Origin: Clostridium sp.
Lineage (GTDB): Bacteria; Bacillota; Clostridia; Clostridiales; Clostridiaceae
Assembly (NCBI RefSeq): GCF_017888565.1
Contig: NZ_JAGHFX010000063.1
Coordinates: 1 to 38,808, forward strand
Direction: 5' to 3'
DNA length: 38,808 bases
This document shows, piece by piece, positions 7,757 to 15,344 of the stretch (the first letter of the stretch is position 1; every line of letters starts with the position of its first letter). A program made the position numbers and the translations under genes. The notes under the pieces are model-generated. The model was not told the DNA's origin and did not search any database. It saw only the letters and a program-made list of their open reading frames with translations.

Positions 7757-9211
7757 ATGGAATATGTTATAGGTTTGGATTTAGGAACAGGCTCCATTAA
7801 AGGAATAGCTTTAAATAAATATGGGGAAGTTATACTAAAATATTCAGAGGGTTATCCTTTATATAATAATAGGGATGGGCATTCTGAACAAGAGCCAGAA
7901 GATTGGTATAATGCTTCAGTTAAGGTTTTAGAAAGAATAACTAATGATTTAGGTGGAGATGGATTAAGAGCTATAAGTATATCAGGCCAAATGCATAGCT
8001 TAGTATTATTAGATAATAAAAATGAACCTATAAGAAGAAGTATTCTATGGAATGATACAAGAACAACTAAGCAATGTGAATATATAATGAATAACTTTGG
8101 AGAAAAGGTAATTGAAATCACAGGAAATAAAAGCCTTGAAGGATTTACTTTGCCAAAGATATTATGGGTAAAGGAAAATGAACCTGAAAATTGGGAAAAG
8201 ACTAAAAAGTTCTGTTTACCTAAAGATTATTTAGTATTTAAATATACAGGTAACATATGTACAGATATTTCTGATGCAGCTGGAACACAAATGTTAGATA
8301 TAAAGACTGGAAAGTGGTCAGAAGAAATAGCGGAGTTCTTAGGATTAGACTTAGAGAAGTATCCAACAGTATATAATTCAACTGAATGTATTGGAGAGTT
8401 AAATAATGAATTAAAGATAAAGCTAAATGTAAGTGGAAGTGTAAAAATATTCCCAGCTGGTTCTGATAATCCATGTTCTGCTCTAGGATCAGGAATAATT
8501 AATAAAAATAGAGATTTATTAAGTATAGGAACTTCAGGTGTATATTTAAAATATGAAGAAGAGTATAAGAACTATGGTGGAAAACTTCACATGTTTAATA
8601 ATGTATTACCAAATAGCTATTACTCAATGGGGGTAACTCTTTCTGCTGGAGATTCTTTAAGTTGGTTTAGAAATACATTTGCAAAAGACAAAGATTTTGA
8701 CGAGCTTTTAAGTGGAATATCTAAGGTCAAGGAAGGGTCTAATGGATTAATATTTGCTCCATATATAGTAGGAGAAAGAACTCCTTATACAGATAGCAAT
8801 ATAAGAGGAACCTTTATAGGGATAGATAAAAGTCATGATTTAAATCATTTTTCAAGAGCAGTAATAGAAGGAATAACATTCTCTTTAAAGGATTGCTTTA
8901 GTATTTATGAAGATGATAGTGATAGAGAAATAATTTCAGTAGGTGGAGGAGCTAAGTCTAGTGATTGGCTTCAAATACAAGCAAACATTTTCAATAGAAA
9001 GGTAATATCTTTAAAAATAGAAGAAGGTCCATCTCTTGGAGCAGCAATTATAGCCTCAGTTTCTTTAAATTGGTTTGATTCTTTTGAATCAGCAGTAAAA
9101 GTTATAGTAAAAGAAAAAGAATGTTATTATCCAAATGAAGAAGCTGTAAAAGAATATGAAGAAGTTTATACTCGTTATAGAAGAGTATATGAAAGTGTGA
9201 AAAATATATAG
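7757..9211 (+). CDS. xylB: Xylulokinase (FGGY family)
   Basis: Phosphorylates D-xylulose with ATP to D-xylulose-5-phosphate, feeding the pentose phosphate pathway. It has 484 residues, the family's usual length. The N-terminal phosphate loop is GLDLGTGSIKG, the sugar-binding segment is SGQMHSLVLLD, and the catalytic Asp is probably Asp237 in FPAGSDNPCSALGSG. ERTPYTDSNIRGTFIGI and SVGGGAKSSDWLQIQANIF match the C-terminal ATPase half. AGGAGG lies 9 bases before ATG 7757. It is the last gene of the xyl operon. A second, decayed copy of part of this gene lies at 10737-10824. Confidence 0.95.
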   Translation: MEYVIGLDLGTGSIKGIALNKYGEVILKYSEGYPLYNNRDGHSEQEPEDWYNASVKVLERITNDLGGDGLRAISISGQMHSLVLLDNKNEPIRRSILWNDTRTTKQCEYIMNNFGEKVIEITGNKSLEGFTLPKILWVKENEPENWEKTKKFCLPKDYLVFKYTGNICTDISDAAGTQMLDIKTGKWSEEIAEFLGLDLEKYPTVYNSTECIGELNNELKIKLNVSGSVKIFPAGSDNPCSALGSGIINKNRDLLSIGTSGVYLKYEEEYKNYGGKLHMFNNVLPNSYYSMGVTLSAGDSLSWFRNTFAKDKDFDELLSGISKVKEGSNGLIFAPYIVGERTPYTDSNIRGTFIGIDKSHDLNHFSRAVIEGITFSLKDCFSIYEDDSDREIISVGGGAKSSDWLQIQANIFNRKVISLKIEEGPSLGAAIIASVSLNWFDSFESAVKVIVKEKECYYPNEEAVKEYEEVYTRYRRVYESVKNI

Positions 9212-9261
9212 GAAGCTGAGTTTGTTAAGCTTTTTTATGTATATTGAATAATATGGAAAGA

Positions 9262-9290
9262 TTGATTTTTATAAATTTTAGTATTATGAT
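9262..9290 (+). promoter_or_regulatory. Predicted promoter of the candidate small RNA
   Basis: TTGATT (9262-9267) and TATGAT (9285-9290) are spaced by exactly 17 bases and point toward two terminator-like hairpins. The expected start is near 9297. Confidence 0.4.
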
Positions 9291-9356
9291 ATTTAAGTAA
9301 AATGTGAATAATTATTGGAAATGAAGTTCTTCTATGAGAAATCTAAAGCGTTAAGG

Positions 9357-9404
9357 AAGACTAATGACTTCTATGATTCTAATCATAGAGTCATAGTCTT
9401 TTTT
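9357..9404 (+). terminator. Rho-independent terminator, first of a tandem pair
   Basis: A long hairpin forms from AGACT-ATGAC-TCTATGATT on the left and AATCATAGA-GTCAT-AGTCT on the right. It has two single-base bulges and a 2-base apical gap, and TTTTTT follows directly. Confidence 0.75.
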
Positions 9405-9410
9405 GTATTT

Positions 9411-9444
9411 AGAGGATCACAGACTCGACCTGTGGTTCTCTTTT
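9411..9444 (+). terminator. Rho-independent terminator, second of a tandem pair
   Basis: AGAGGATCACAG (9411-9422) pairs with CTGTGGTTCTCT (9430-9441) with one mismatch and one G-U pair, around a 7-base loop. TTTT follows. It lies only 6 bases after the T-run of the first hairpin. Confidence 0.65.
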
Positions 9445-9521
9445 AGATATTAGTTGAGTATAATCTGAAAAGGCTTTTTGAAATTCTTATTTTTATAAAA
9501 TATAATCCATAATAATTAGAA

Positions 9522-10652
9522 CTACCTCCTAAAGCCATCTCTTTGGATTTTAAGCGCTACATTTTTAAATCCTTCTAAGGAATGTGAATAAAATTTATAA
9601 TATGATTCGCAGAAGTAATTCAGATTACCTTTTTGATTTTCTCTGTGTCTTCTACAACCACCTCTACAAAAATTAAGGTAAGCACATTTTTTACATTTGT
9701 CATTTATATCTTTAGAGGAATTAATAAAATTTAATGTGCTACTATTTTTGTGAATATCTTCAAATGAGTTTTCTAATATATTTCCAATGCTATAAGATTC
9801 ATAAGTATAAAAATCACAAGGATAAACTTCACCATTACTTTCTATAATATGCTGACATGAGCAGGTTCCTTTCATTTCACAAGCTTCGTAATCTTTGTTA
9901 AGGAATAATCCTAAAATATTATCGAAGAATCTTATACTTACGTATTTATTAGACAATGCATCTTTGTACCAAAGATCAAAAAGATTAATTAAAAAATCAC
10001 CATATTGAGATGGTGTTATAGAGAAACTACTTAAGTTCATCTGAGAGTTTTCCAATGGCTCTAAGCAAGGAATAAATTGAAGGTAATTAAAATTATTCTT
10101 TTTATAAAAACTATATGTAGAATCGATTTTTTTGCATAAAGCAGAAGTAATAACTGTGAGTATATTATAGTCTACATTATATTTTTCTAATGTGTGTATT
10201 CCTTTCATTACTCTGTTAAATGAATCATTATTTAAATGGTCTACTCTATTTAGATTATGTAAATCTTTATTACCATCAAGAGAAATACCAATTAAAAAAT
10301 TATTCTCACTAAAAAAATTTGCCCACTCATTATTAATTAGCGTTCCGTTAGTTTGTAATGCGAAGGAGAAGGTTGTACCATTAAAATTATTTATTTTTAT
10401 ATAATCTATAAGTTTTCTGTAGAAGTCTATTCCTATAAGCAAAGGCTCTCCGCCTTGAAAGGCTATTGAACAGCTACCTCCATTAGAATATTCCAAAACT
10501 CTATCTAAAACTTTTTTTATAGTATCTTCTTTCATAAATCCATAATCTCTTATTTCTCTTGCGTCAGATATGGAGTTGTAGAAACAATATTTACATTTCA
10601 AATTACATTTGCTTGAAGAAGGTTTAATCATCAAGCTTAAATTCTTTCTCAT
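9522..10652 (-). CDS. Anaerobic sulfatase-maturating enzyme (radical SAM, SPASM)
   Basis: Predicted radical S-adenosylmethionine enzyme that oxidises the active-site Cys or Ser of a sulfatase to formylglycine, 376 residues. The SAM-binding cluster cysteines are Cys16, Cys20 and Cys23 in CNLKCKYCFY, followed by FQGGEP. The C-terminal SPASM region has the cysteines for two further Fe-S clusters: Cys258, Cys264, Cys279, Cys320, Cys323, Cys329, Cys333 and Cys348. The proposed catalytic base is Asp280 in YPCDFY. The order and spacing match the Clostridium perfringens AnSME closely, as I recall it. The start is ATG 10650-10652, because GGGAGGA lies just upstream; a frame open to 10736 adds 28 residues unlike the family and without a ribosome site. 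No sulfatase is encoded in this window, so its partner must lie elsewhere. Modification of another peptide is possible but less likely. Confidence 0.88.
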   Translation of the reverse strand: MRKNLSLMIKPSSSKCNLKCKYCFYNSISDAREIRDYGFMKEDTIKKVLDRVLEYSNGGSCSIAFQGGEPLLIGIDFYRKLIDYIKINNFNGTTFSFALQTNGTLINNEWANFFSENNFLIGISLDGNKDLHNLNRVDHLNNDSFNRVMKGIHTLEKYNVDYNILTVITSALCKKIDSTYSFYKKNNFNYLQFIPCLEPLENSQMNLSSFSITPSQYGDFLINLFDLWYKDALSNKYVSIRFFDNILGLFLNKDYEACEMKGTCSCQHIIESNGEVYPCDFYTYESYSIGNILENSFEDIHKNSSTLNFINSSKDINDKCKKCAYLNFCRGGCRRHRENQKGNLNYFCESYYKFYSHSLEGFKNVALKIQRDGFRR

Positions 10653-10736
10653 AAAAATCCTCCCTTTATAATATTCAGAGTTTGCGTAAAGGTTTTGATA
10701 TATATACATATTAAAATGAATTACTAAAAAAAACAA

Positions 10737-10824
10737 GGAAATAGATTTGTAAAAGATAAAGATTTTAATGAGCTTTTAAATAGAATATCTACAGTTAAGG
10801 AAAGAACTAATGGGTATCTAAAAG
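10737..10824 (+). pseudogene. Decayed fragment of a second xylulokinase gene
   Basis: Over 89 ungapped bases this sequence matches xylB positions 8669-8757 at about 76 percent by hand alignment. The encoded residues read FVKDKDFNELLNRISTVKE against FAKDKDFDELLSGISKVKE in XylB, in the same frame. There is no start, no upstream or downstream xylB homology, and the match ends at the asnS terminator. It is a relic of a xylB paralogue, on the same strand as xylB. Confidence 0.75.
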
Positions 10825-10825
10825 C

Positions 10826-10862
10826 AAAAAAGCTAGTAAACAAATTGTTTACTAGCTTTTTT
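10826..10862 (-). terminator. Terminator of asnS (symmetrical, works on both strands)
   Basis: A perfect 16-base stem, AAAAAAGCTAGTAAAC (10826-10841) with GTTTACTAGCTTTTTT (10847-10862), surrounds a 5-base loop. It begins at the asnS stop codon. The A/T ends supply a T-run on either strand. Confidence 0.9.
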
Positions 10863-12256
10863 TAGAAATCAGATTGTCCTGTAGTTCTTGGGAATGGAAT
10901 TACGTCTCTGATATTTGACATACCTGTAATATACATAATAAGTCTTTCAAATCCTAATCCAAATCCAGCGTGCTTAGTTTCTCCATATTTTCTAAGCTCT
11001 AGATACCACCAGTAATCTTCTTCCTTAAGTCCAAGTTCAGCCATTCTCTTAGTTAAGATGTTTAATCTTTCTTCTCTTTGGCTACCACCTATAAGTTCTC
11101 CGATTCCTGGAACTAGAAGGTCAGTTGCAGCAACTGTCTTTCCATCATCATTTAATCTCATATAGAAGGCCTTTATATCCTTTGGATAATCAGTTACAAA
11201 TACAGGTTTCTTAAAGTGTTCTTCAGTAAGATATCTTTCATGTTCTGTTTGCAGGTCAATTCCCCATTCAACAGGATACTCAAATTTCTTATCAGCTTTC
11301 TTTAATATTTCAACAGCTTCAGTATAAGTTACTTTTCCAAAGTCAGATGACATAACATGATTTAATCTGTCTAGGATACCCTTATCAACAAATTGATTGA
11401 AGAAAGCCATTTCTTCTGGGCATTCAGCTAAAACATATTCTAAAACATATTTAAGCATATCTTCAGCTAATTCCATATCATCTTGTAAATCAGCAAATGC
11501 TATTTCGGGCTCTATCATCCAGAACTCAGCTGCATGTCTTGCAGTATTAGAATTTTCAGCTCTGAAAGTAGGTCCAAAAGTATAAACATTTCTAAATGCT
11601 AAAGCATAACATTCAGCATTTAATTGTCCTGATACTGTTAAGTTACTTTCTTTACCAAAGAAATCTTGCTTGAAGTCTATTGCACCTTCTTCAGTTTTTG
11701 GCACGTTGTTTAAATCTAAAGTAGTTACTCTAAACATTTCTCCAGCACCTTCAGCATCACTTCCAGTAATTAAAGGAGTATGAGTGTAAACAAATCCTCT
11801 TTCTTGGAAGAATTTGTGGATAGCATAAGCTGCTACTGAACGTACTCTAAATACAGCTGAAAATGCATTACTTCTTGGTCTTAAATGAGCAATAGTTCTA
11901 AGGTATTCAAAAGTATGTCTCTTCTTTTGAAGTGGATAATCTGATTCAGATAAACCTTCTATAACTATTTCTTTAGCATGAATTTCAAATGGTTGCTTAG
12001 CTTCGGGAGTAGCAACTAAAGTACCTATAACTGTTATTGATGAGCTAATAGGCAATTTTGATACATCTTTAAAGTTATCAAGTTTATTCTCAAAAACTAC
12101 TTGAATATTCTTAAAAAATGTACCGTCATTTACTTCAATAAATCCAAAAGCATTTGATGCTCTTAGAGTTCTTATCCAACCAGAAATTTTTATTTCTTTA
12201 GATAAATATTCATCTTGATTTCTGTAAAGTGATTTTACTAAAATAACTTTATCCAT
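10862..12256 (-). CDS. asnS: Asparaginyl-tRNA synthetase
   Basis: Charges tRNA-Asn with asparagine; class IIb synthetase of 464 residues, the normal length. An N-terminal OB-fold anticodon-binding domain ([21 protein letters not shown]) leads to the class II core. Motif 2 includes [25 protein letters not shown], seen as [11 protein letters not shown] followed by EFWMIEPE. Motif 3 is [15 protein letters not shown] near the C-terminus. I start at ATG 12254-12256, since GGAGGA lies 6 bases upstream; an ATG six codons earlier sits in front of that ribosome site. An Asn-specific T-box leader precedes it and a strong hairpin ends it, so it is transcribed alone. Confidence 0.95.
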   Translation of the reverse strand: MDKVILVKSLYRNQDEYLSKEIKISGWIRTLRASNAFGFIEVNDGTFFKNIQVVFENKLDNFKDVSKLPISSSITVIGTLVATPEAKQPFEIHAKEIVIEGLSESDYPLQKKRHTFEYLRTIAHLRPRSNAFSAVFRVRSVAAYAIHKFFQERGFVYTHTPLITGSDAEGAGEMFRVTTLDLNNVPKTEEGAIDFKQDFFGKESNLTVSGQLNAECYALAFRNVYTFGPTFRAENSNTARHAAEFWMIEPEIAFADLQDDMELAEDMLKYVLEYVLAECPEEMAFFNQFVDKGILDRLNHVMSSDFGKVTYTEAVEILKKADKKFEYPVEWGIDLQTEHERYLTEEHFKKPVFVTDYPKDIKAFYMRLNDDGKTVAATDLLVPGIGELIGGSQREERLNILTKRMAELGLKEEDYWWYLELRKYGETKHAGFGLGFERLIMYITGMSNIRDVIPFPRTTGQSDF

Positions 12257-12290
12257 TATTGTTCCTCCTACCATAATTTTTTGTAAAATA

Positions 12291-12606
12291 AAAAACCTTT
12301 CATCCCTAAAATAGGGACGAAAGGATAATTTCGCGGTACCACCCAGATTGCTATCATATAAATAGCCACTCTACTGACACAAATAATGTCATTCAAATAA
12401 TAACGGTTTGAATCCGTCTAAGTCTACTTAAGCGAGACTAAAGTTTTAATTAGTCTAATTCACACCTTGAATAAGTAAGGTGATTATTTTCACTCGTTCG
12501 GTTAGAAACTCAGAGATGTTCTTCACTAAAGGCTTCGTATAAGGCTTACACCATTCCTTACTCGCTAAAACTACTTCCATATAGCTACTCTTCTCATCAT
12601 AGTAAT
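12291..12606 (-). promoter_or_regulatory. T-box riboswitch, asparagine-specific, controlling asnS
   Basis: On the minus strand the leader contains the conserved T-box GGGTGGTACCGCG (12332-12344) in the antiterminator. After it comes a terminator hairpin, CCTTTCGTCCCT with AGGGATGAAAGG (12296-12324), ending in TTTTT (12291-12295). Upstream are typical stem I elements. In the specifier loop, AAGAACATCTCTGAG places the codon AAC (Asn) at 12518-12520, followed by the usual purine. Uncharged tRNA-Asn is expected to stabilise the antiterminator and switch asnS on. Confidence 0.92.
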
Positions 12607-12611
12607 AAAAT

Positions 12612-12640
12612 TTATAATGTTTATTACGATTTTACACCAA
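12612..12640 (-). promoter_or_regulatory. Predicted promoter of the asnS T-box leader
   Basis: On the minus strand TTGGTG (12635-12640) and TTATAA (12612-12617) are spaced by 17 bases. The predicted start near 12606 falls just ahead of stem I. Confidence 0.5.
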
Positions 12641-12703
12641 TTCACTAACATTTGCAACTTTAAATCATAAGATAATTTTAGGTAATATTTTATGGAGGAT
12701 TAT

Positions 12704-13141
12704 ATGGATTATAAGAGATTCTTAGAAGAAAAATTTATTGAATTAAATCAGTTAAAAAGTATGTTAGTAACATATCCAAAAGAATACAAAGAAAATATAT
12801 TGAATGTCATGGAGAGAGTTTGTAATCAAATTAATTCATATTTAGAGGAAGTAAGTTTTCATAACCAAAAAAGAAGTAGTGAATTACTTCAATTAACTGA
12901 AGAAGAATTAGCTTTATATAATGGAGAAAATGGAATGCCTGCATATATTGCAGTAGATGGAACTATATATGATATGCGTGATATACCTCAGTGGGAAGAT
13001 GGCAAGCATTTTGGAATTAAGGCAGGGGCTGATTATAGTAAGGTTTTTAAAAGCTGTCATGATGAAGATAAAAGTATTTTATTAAAGTTAAGGGTAGTAG
13101 GAGTAATGAACTATACTAAAAAATGTACTTGGGAAGAGTAA
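12704..13141 (+). CDS. Small protein with a cytochrome b5-like heme/steroid-binding domain
   Basis: Protein of 145 residues, function unknown. The N-terminal half (about 1-60) is charged and predicted helical. The C-terminal half, from LTEEELALYNGENGMPAYIAVDGTIYD (seen as LTEEELALYNGENG then PAYIAVDGTIYDM) to LRVVGVM, matches the cytochrome b5-like fold found in prokaryotic predicted heme/steroid-binding proteins. The paired axial His of classical cytochrome b5 are not obvious, so heme binding cannot be assumed. No signal peptide or membrane helix is visible, so it is probably cytoplasmic. I start at ATG 12704, because GGAGG sits at 12694-12698; an ATG at 12692 overlaps that site. It stands alone between the divergent asnS leader and a bidirectional terminator. 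Confidence 0.75.
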   Translation: MDYKRFLEEKFIELNQLKSMLVTYPKEYKENILNVMERVCNQINSYLEEVSFHNQKRSSELLQLTEEELALYNGENGMPAYIAVDGTIYDMRDIPQWEDGKHFGIKAGADYSKVFKSCHDEDKSILLKLRVVGVMNYTKKCTWEE

Positions 13142-13142
13142 T

Positions 13143-13180
13143 AAAAAATTGCTACGCTATTAAATCGTAGCAATTTTTTT
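13143..13180. terminator. Bidirectional terminator between convergent genes
   Basis: A 14-base perfect stem, AAAAAATTGCTACG (13143-13156) with CGTAGCAATTTTTT (13166-13179), encloses a 9-base loop. T-runs arise on both strands, serving the b5-like gene and the phosphoesterase gene. Confidence 0.9.
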
Positions 13181-13183
13181 GTT

Positions 13184-13882
13184 TTACTCAGTTCCAGTTT
13201 CGTAAGAGGAAACTAATTGAGCAGGAAAATTAAGCATTTGAGAATCTTTTACTATTCTTTTGAATTCATATTCTAACTCTCTAAATTTAATGTCGACATT
13301 TTTACTTTCATCAATATTAATTATGCAGTAAGTTGCATTTGGACGACCTATTTTGGGTTTGCCAACGCTTCCTACATTTACAAATATCTTATCATTAAAC
13401 TTTTTATATGAAGGAATATGAGTATGAGCACAAACTAAGATATCTTCTTCTAATTCATTCATTACCTTCTCTGTATTTTCTTTATCTTCAAATAAGTATT
13501 CATTTATAGCATTAGGACTACCATGAGTAAATTTAATTTTAACACCATTAATATCATAATCTAAATACGTTGGTAGTTGTGATAAATAGTATTTATTTGA
13601 GGCCCTAACTTCTTCACATGCCCAAGGAAGTGAAAAGGAGTTAATTCGAGTATCTCTTATAAATGTAAATCCGCCATCAACTACAGAAGCATCATAATTT
13701 CCTTTTATACAAGGGATTTCTCTTCTTTTAATTAAGGCAATAACTTCGTTTGGATGAGGACCATAGCCAACTAAGTCTCCAAGACAAATTATTAAATCAA
13801 CCTTTTGTTCATCAATATCTTCTAATACCTTCATTAGTGAGTAAATATTTCCGTGTATATCTGAAATTGCAGCTATTTTCAT
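13184..13882 (-). CDS. Calcineurin-like metallophosphoesterase
   Basis: Predicted two-metal phosphoesterase of 232 residues. All metal-binding motifs are visible: Asp8 and His10 in ISDIHGN, Asp36 in LGDLVGYGP, Asn62 in KGNYD (where the family usually has GNHE or GNHD), His120 in FTHGSP, and His153 and His155 in CAHTHIP. The short form and the GDLVGYGP motif place it with YfcE/MJ0936-like phosphodiesterases. The natural substrate cannot be read from sequence. GAGGAGG lies 9 bases before the ATG. It forms a single-gene unit that converges on the b5-like gene. Confidence 0.85.
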   Translation of the reverse strand: MKIAAISDIHGNIYSLMKVLEDIDEQKVDLIICLGDLVGYGPHPNEVIALIKRREIPCIKGNYDASVVDGGFTFIRDTRINSFSLPWACEEVRASNKYYLSQLPTYLDYDINGVKIKFTHGSPNAINEYLFEDKENTEKVMNELEEDILVCAHTHIPSYKKFNDKIFVNVGSVGKPKIGRPNATYCIINIDESKNVDIKFRELEYEFKRIVKDSQMLNFPAQLVSSYETGTE

Positions 13883-14183
13883 AAGCTAATCCTCCTCAAT
13901 AAGTGTATATAATATTAAATTTATTATTGTATTTAATATATGTTTCAATTAATGACTAGCATAATTAAAACTATAATTATATTTAATAGTTAGTGCACTT
14001 TTTTATAAAATAGAAAAATTGAAATAATGTATAGGTTAAATGTTTTTACTATTAATCGCATAATATATATTATATCATTTTAAATATTTGCTATAAATAA
14101 TTTTAACAATATTATTATAAATAGATATTATTTATATGATGAGGTATATTATATTTATAGAAAAAAATTAGGAGGTAAAATAT
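13883..14183. other. Divergent intergenic region, AT-rich
   Basis: About 300 bases lie between the divergent phosphoesterase and peptidase genes. The sequence is extremely AT-rich with many TATAAT-like words, so promoters for both genes probably lie here, but no pair with good spacing stands out. I see no small gene or RNA. Confidence 0.5.
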
Positions 14184-15260
14184 ATGAAATTAAATAGAGT
14201 CAATAATGTTTTAAAAGTAATGGAAGAGCAAGGATTAAATCAAATGATTATATCATCTCCTCCAGCAATTTTTTACTTAACAGGAAAGTGGTTTTCTCCT
14301 GGAGAAAGAATGATAGCTTTATATTTAAGTACAAAAGGAAATCATAAACTTATAGTCAATAAGTTATTTCCTATATATGAAGACTTAGGCGTAGATTTAG
14401 TATGGTACGCAGATATTGAAGATCCAATAAAAATATTATGCACAATTGTGGATAAAGAAAGTACATTAGGTGTGGATAAAAATTGGCCAGCACATTTCTT
14501 AATAAAATTTATGGATAATAAGGGGGCAAAGGCTTTTGTTAATTCATCACCTATTATTGATAGATTAAGAATGATAAAAGATGAAGAAGAAATTGCGTTA
14601 ATGAAAAAATCATCAGAAATAAACGATAAAGTAATGCTTGAATTATGGGACAGATTAGAAGAGGGAAAAACAGAAAAGTATTATGCTAATTTATTAGTTG
14701 ATTTATATGAAAAGCATGGAGTAAATGAATTTTCCTTTTCACCTATAATTGCTGTTAGTCCTAATGGAGCAGATCCTCATCATCATTCTAGTAATGATAC
14801 TATAAAGAAAGGACATAGTATAGTTATAGATATAGGTGGAGTATATAATTCGTATTGCTCAGATATGACTAGAACTGTATTTTTTGGAGAAACGCCTAAC
14901 GAAAGACATGCAAAAATTTATAATATAGTTAAAGAAGCAAATTTAAACGCTATAAGTAAGGTAAAGGAAGGCATGAGATTCTCAGATATAGATAAGGCAG
15001 CGAGATATTGTATTGAGGCTGCTGGTTATGGAGAGTATTTTACTCACAGAACAGGACATAGCATTGGAATAGAAGATCATGATTTTGGAGATGTTAGTTC
15101 ATCTAATCATGAGGAAATCAAAGCTGGAATGATATTCTCAATTGAGCCAGGAATATATCTAAAGGATGATTTTGGTGTGAGAATAGAAGACTTAGTATTA
15201 GTAACTAAGGATGGATGTGAAGTACTAAACTCAGTAACAAAGGATATAACTATAATCTAA
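14184..15260 (+). CDS. M24B peptidase (Xaa-Pro aminopeptidase/dipeptidase)
   Basis: Cytoplasmic two-metal exopeptidase that probably cleaves Xaa-Pro bonds, 358 residues. An N-terminal creatinase-like domain (about 1-125) precedes the pita-bread catalytic domain. Metal ligands are visible as Asp216 (VIDIGG), Asp227 (CSDMTRT), His292 (HRTGHSIGIEDHD), Glu321 (SIEPGIY) and Glu335 (VRIEDLV). His200 in DPHHHS is the usual substrate-side His. AGGAGG sits 8 bases before ATG 14184. Prolidase and aminopeptidase P members look alike at this level, so the exact specificity is open. Confidence 0.88.
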   Translation: MKLNRVNNVLKVMEEQGLNQMIISSPPAIFYLTGKWFSPGERMIALYLSTKGNHKLIVNKLFPIYEDLGVDLVWYADIEDPIKILCTIVDKESTLGVDKNWPAHFLIKFMDNKGAKAFVNSSPIIDRLRMIKDEEEIALMKKSSEINDKVMLELWDRLEEGKTEKYYANLLVDLYEKHGVNEFSFSPIIAVSPNGADPHHHSSNDTIKKGHSIVIDIGGVYNSYCSDMTRTVFFGETPNERHAKIYNIVKEANLNAISKVKEGMRFSDIDKAARYCIEAAGYGEYFTHRTGHSIGIEDHDFGDVSSSNHEEIKAGMIFSIEPGIYLKDDFGVRIEDLVLVTKDGCEVLNSVTKDITII

Positions 15261-15262
15261 AT

Positions 15263-15302
15263 ATAAATGGTGTATCAAATATATTTGATACACCATTTAT
15301 TT
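15263..15302. terminator. Bidirectional terminator between peptidase and nupC
   Basis: An 18-base perfect stem, ATAAATGGTGTATCAAAT (15263-15280) with its complement at 15283-15300, has a minimal loop. A/T-rich flanks give weak T-runs both ways. It lies 3 bases after the peptidase stop. Confidence 0.8.
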
Positions 15303-15344
15303 TATAAACTTAATATTTAATTTTGGAATTTAAATATTATTTAT

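Larger units (their letters stand above)
9297..9444 (+). ncRNA. Candidate small RNA with two terminal hairpins
   Basis: Defined by a promoter-like pair upstream and the hairpins at 9357-9404 and 9411-9444, giving a predicted transcript of about 105 or 150 bases. It fits no RNA family I recognise. A 41-codon frame (9321-9446) overlaps it but has a poorly placed ribosome binding site. The alternative is that the hairpins simply form a double terminator for readthrough from the xyl operon. Confidence 0.3.
9212..9521. other. Intergenic region downstream of xylB
   Basis: This 310-base gap separates the convergent xylB and sulfatase-maturase genes. It starts with a weak hairpin plus TTTTTT (9213-9236) that may end xylB. 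A promoter-like pair and two strong plus-strand hairpins follow, described separately as a candidate small RNA. The final 75 bases are plain AT-rich DNA. Confidence 0.6.

Noticed and set aside
9321..9446. A 41-codon open frame beginning MKFFYEKSKA downstream of xylB.
   Set aside because: GGA lies only one base before the ATG, the frame runs through two terminator hairpins, and the peptide resembles nothing I know. The RNA structures explain the sequence better.
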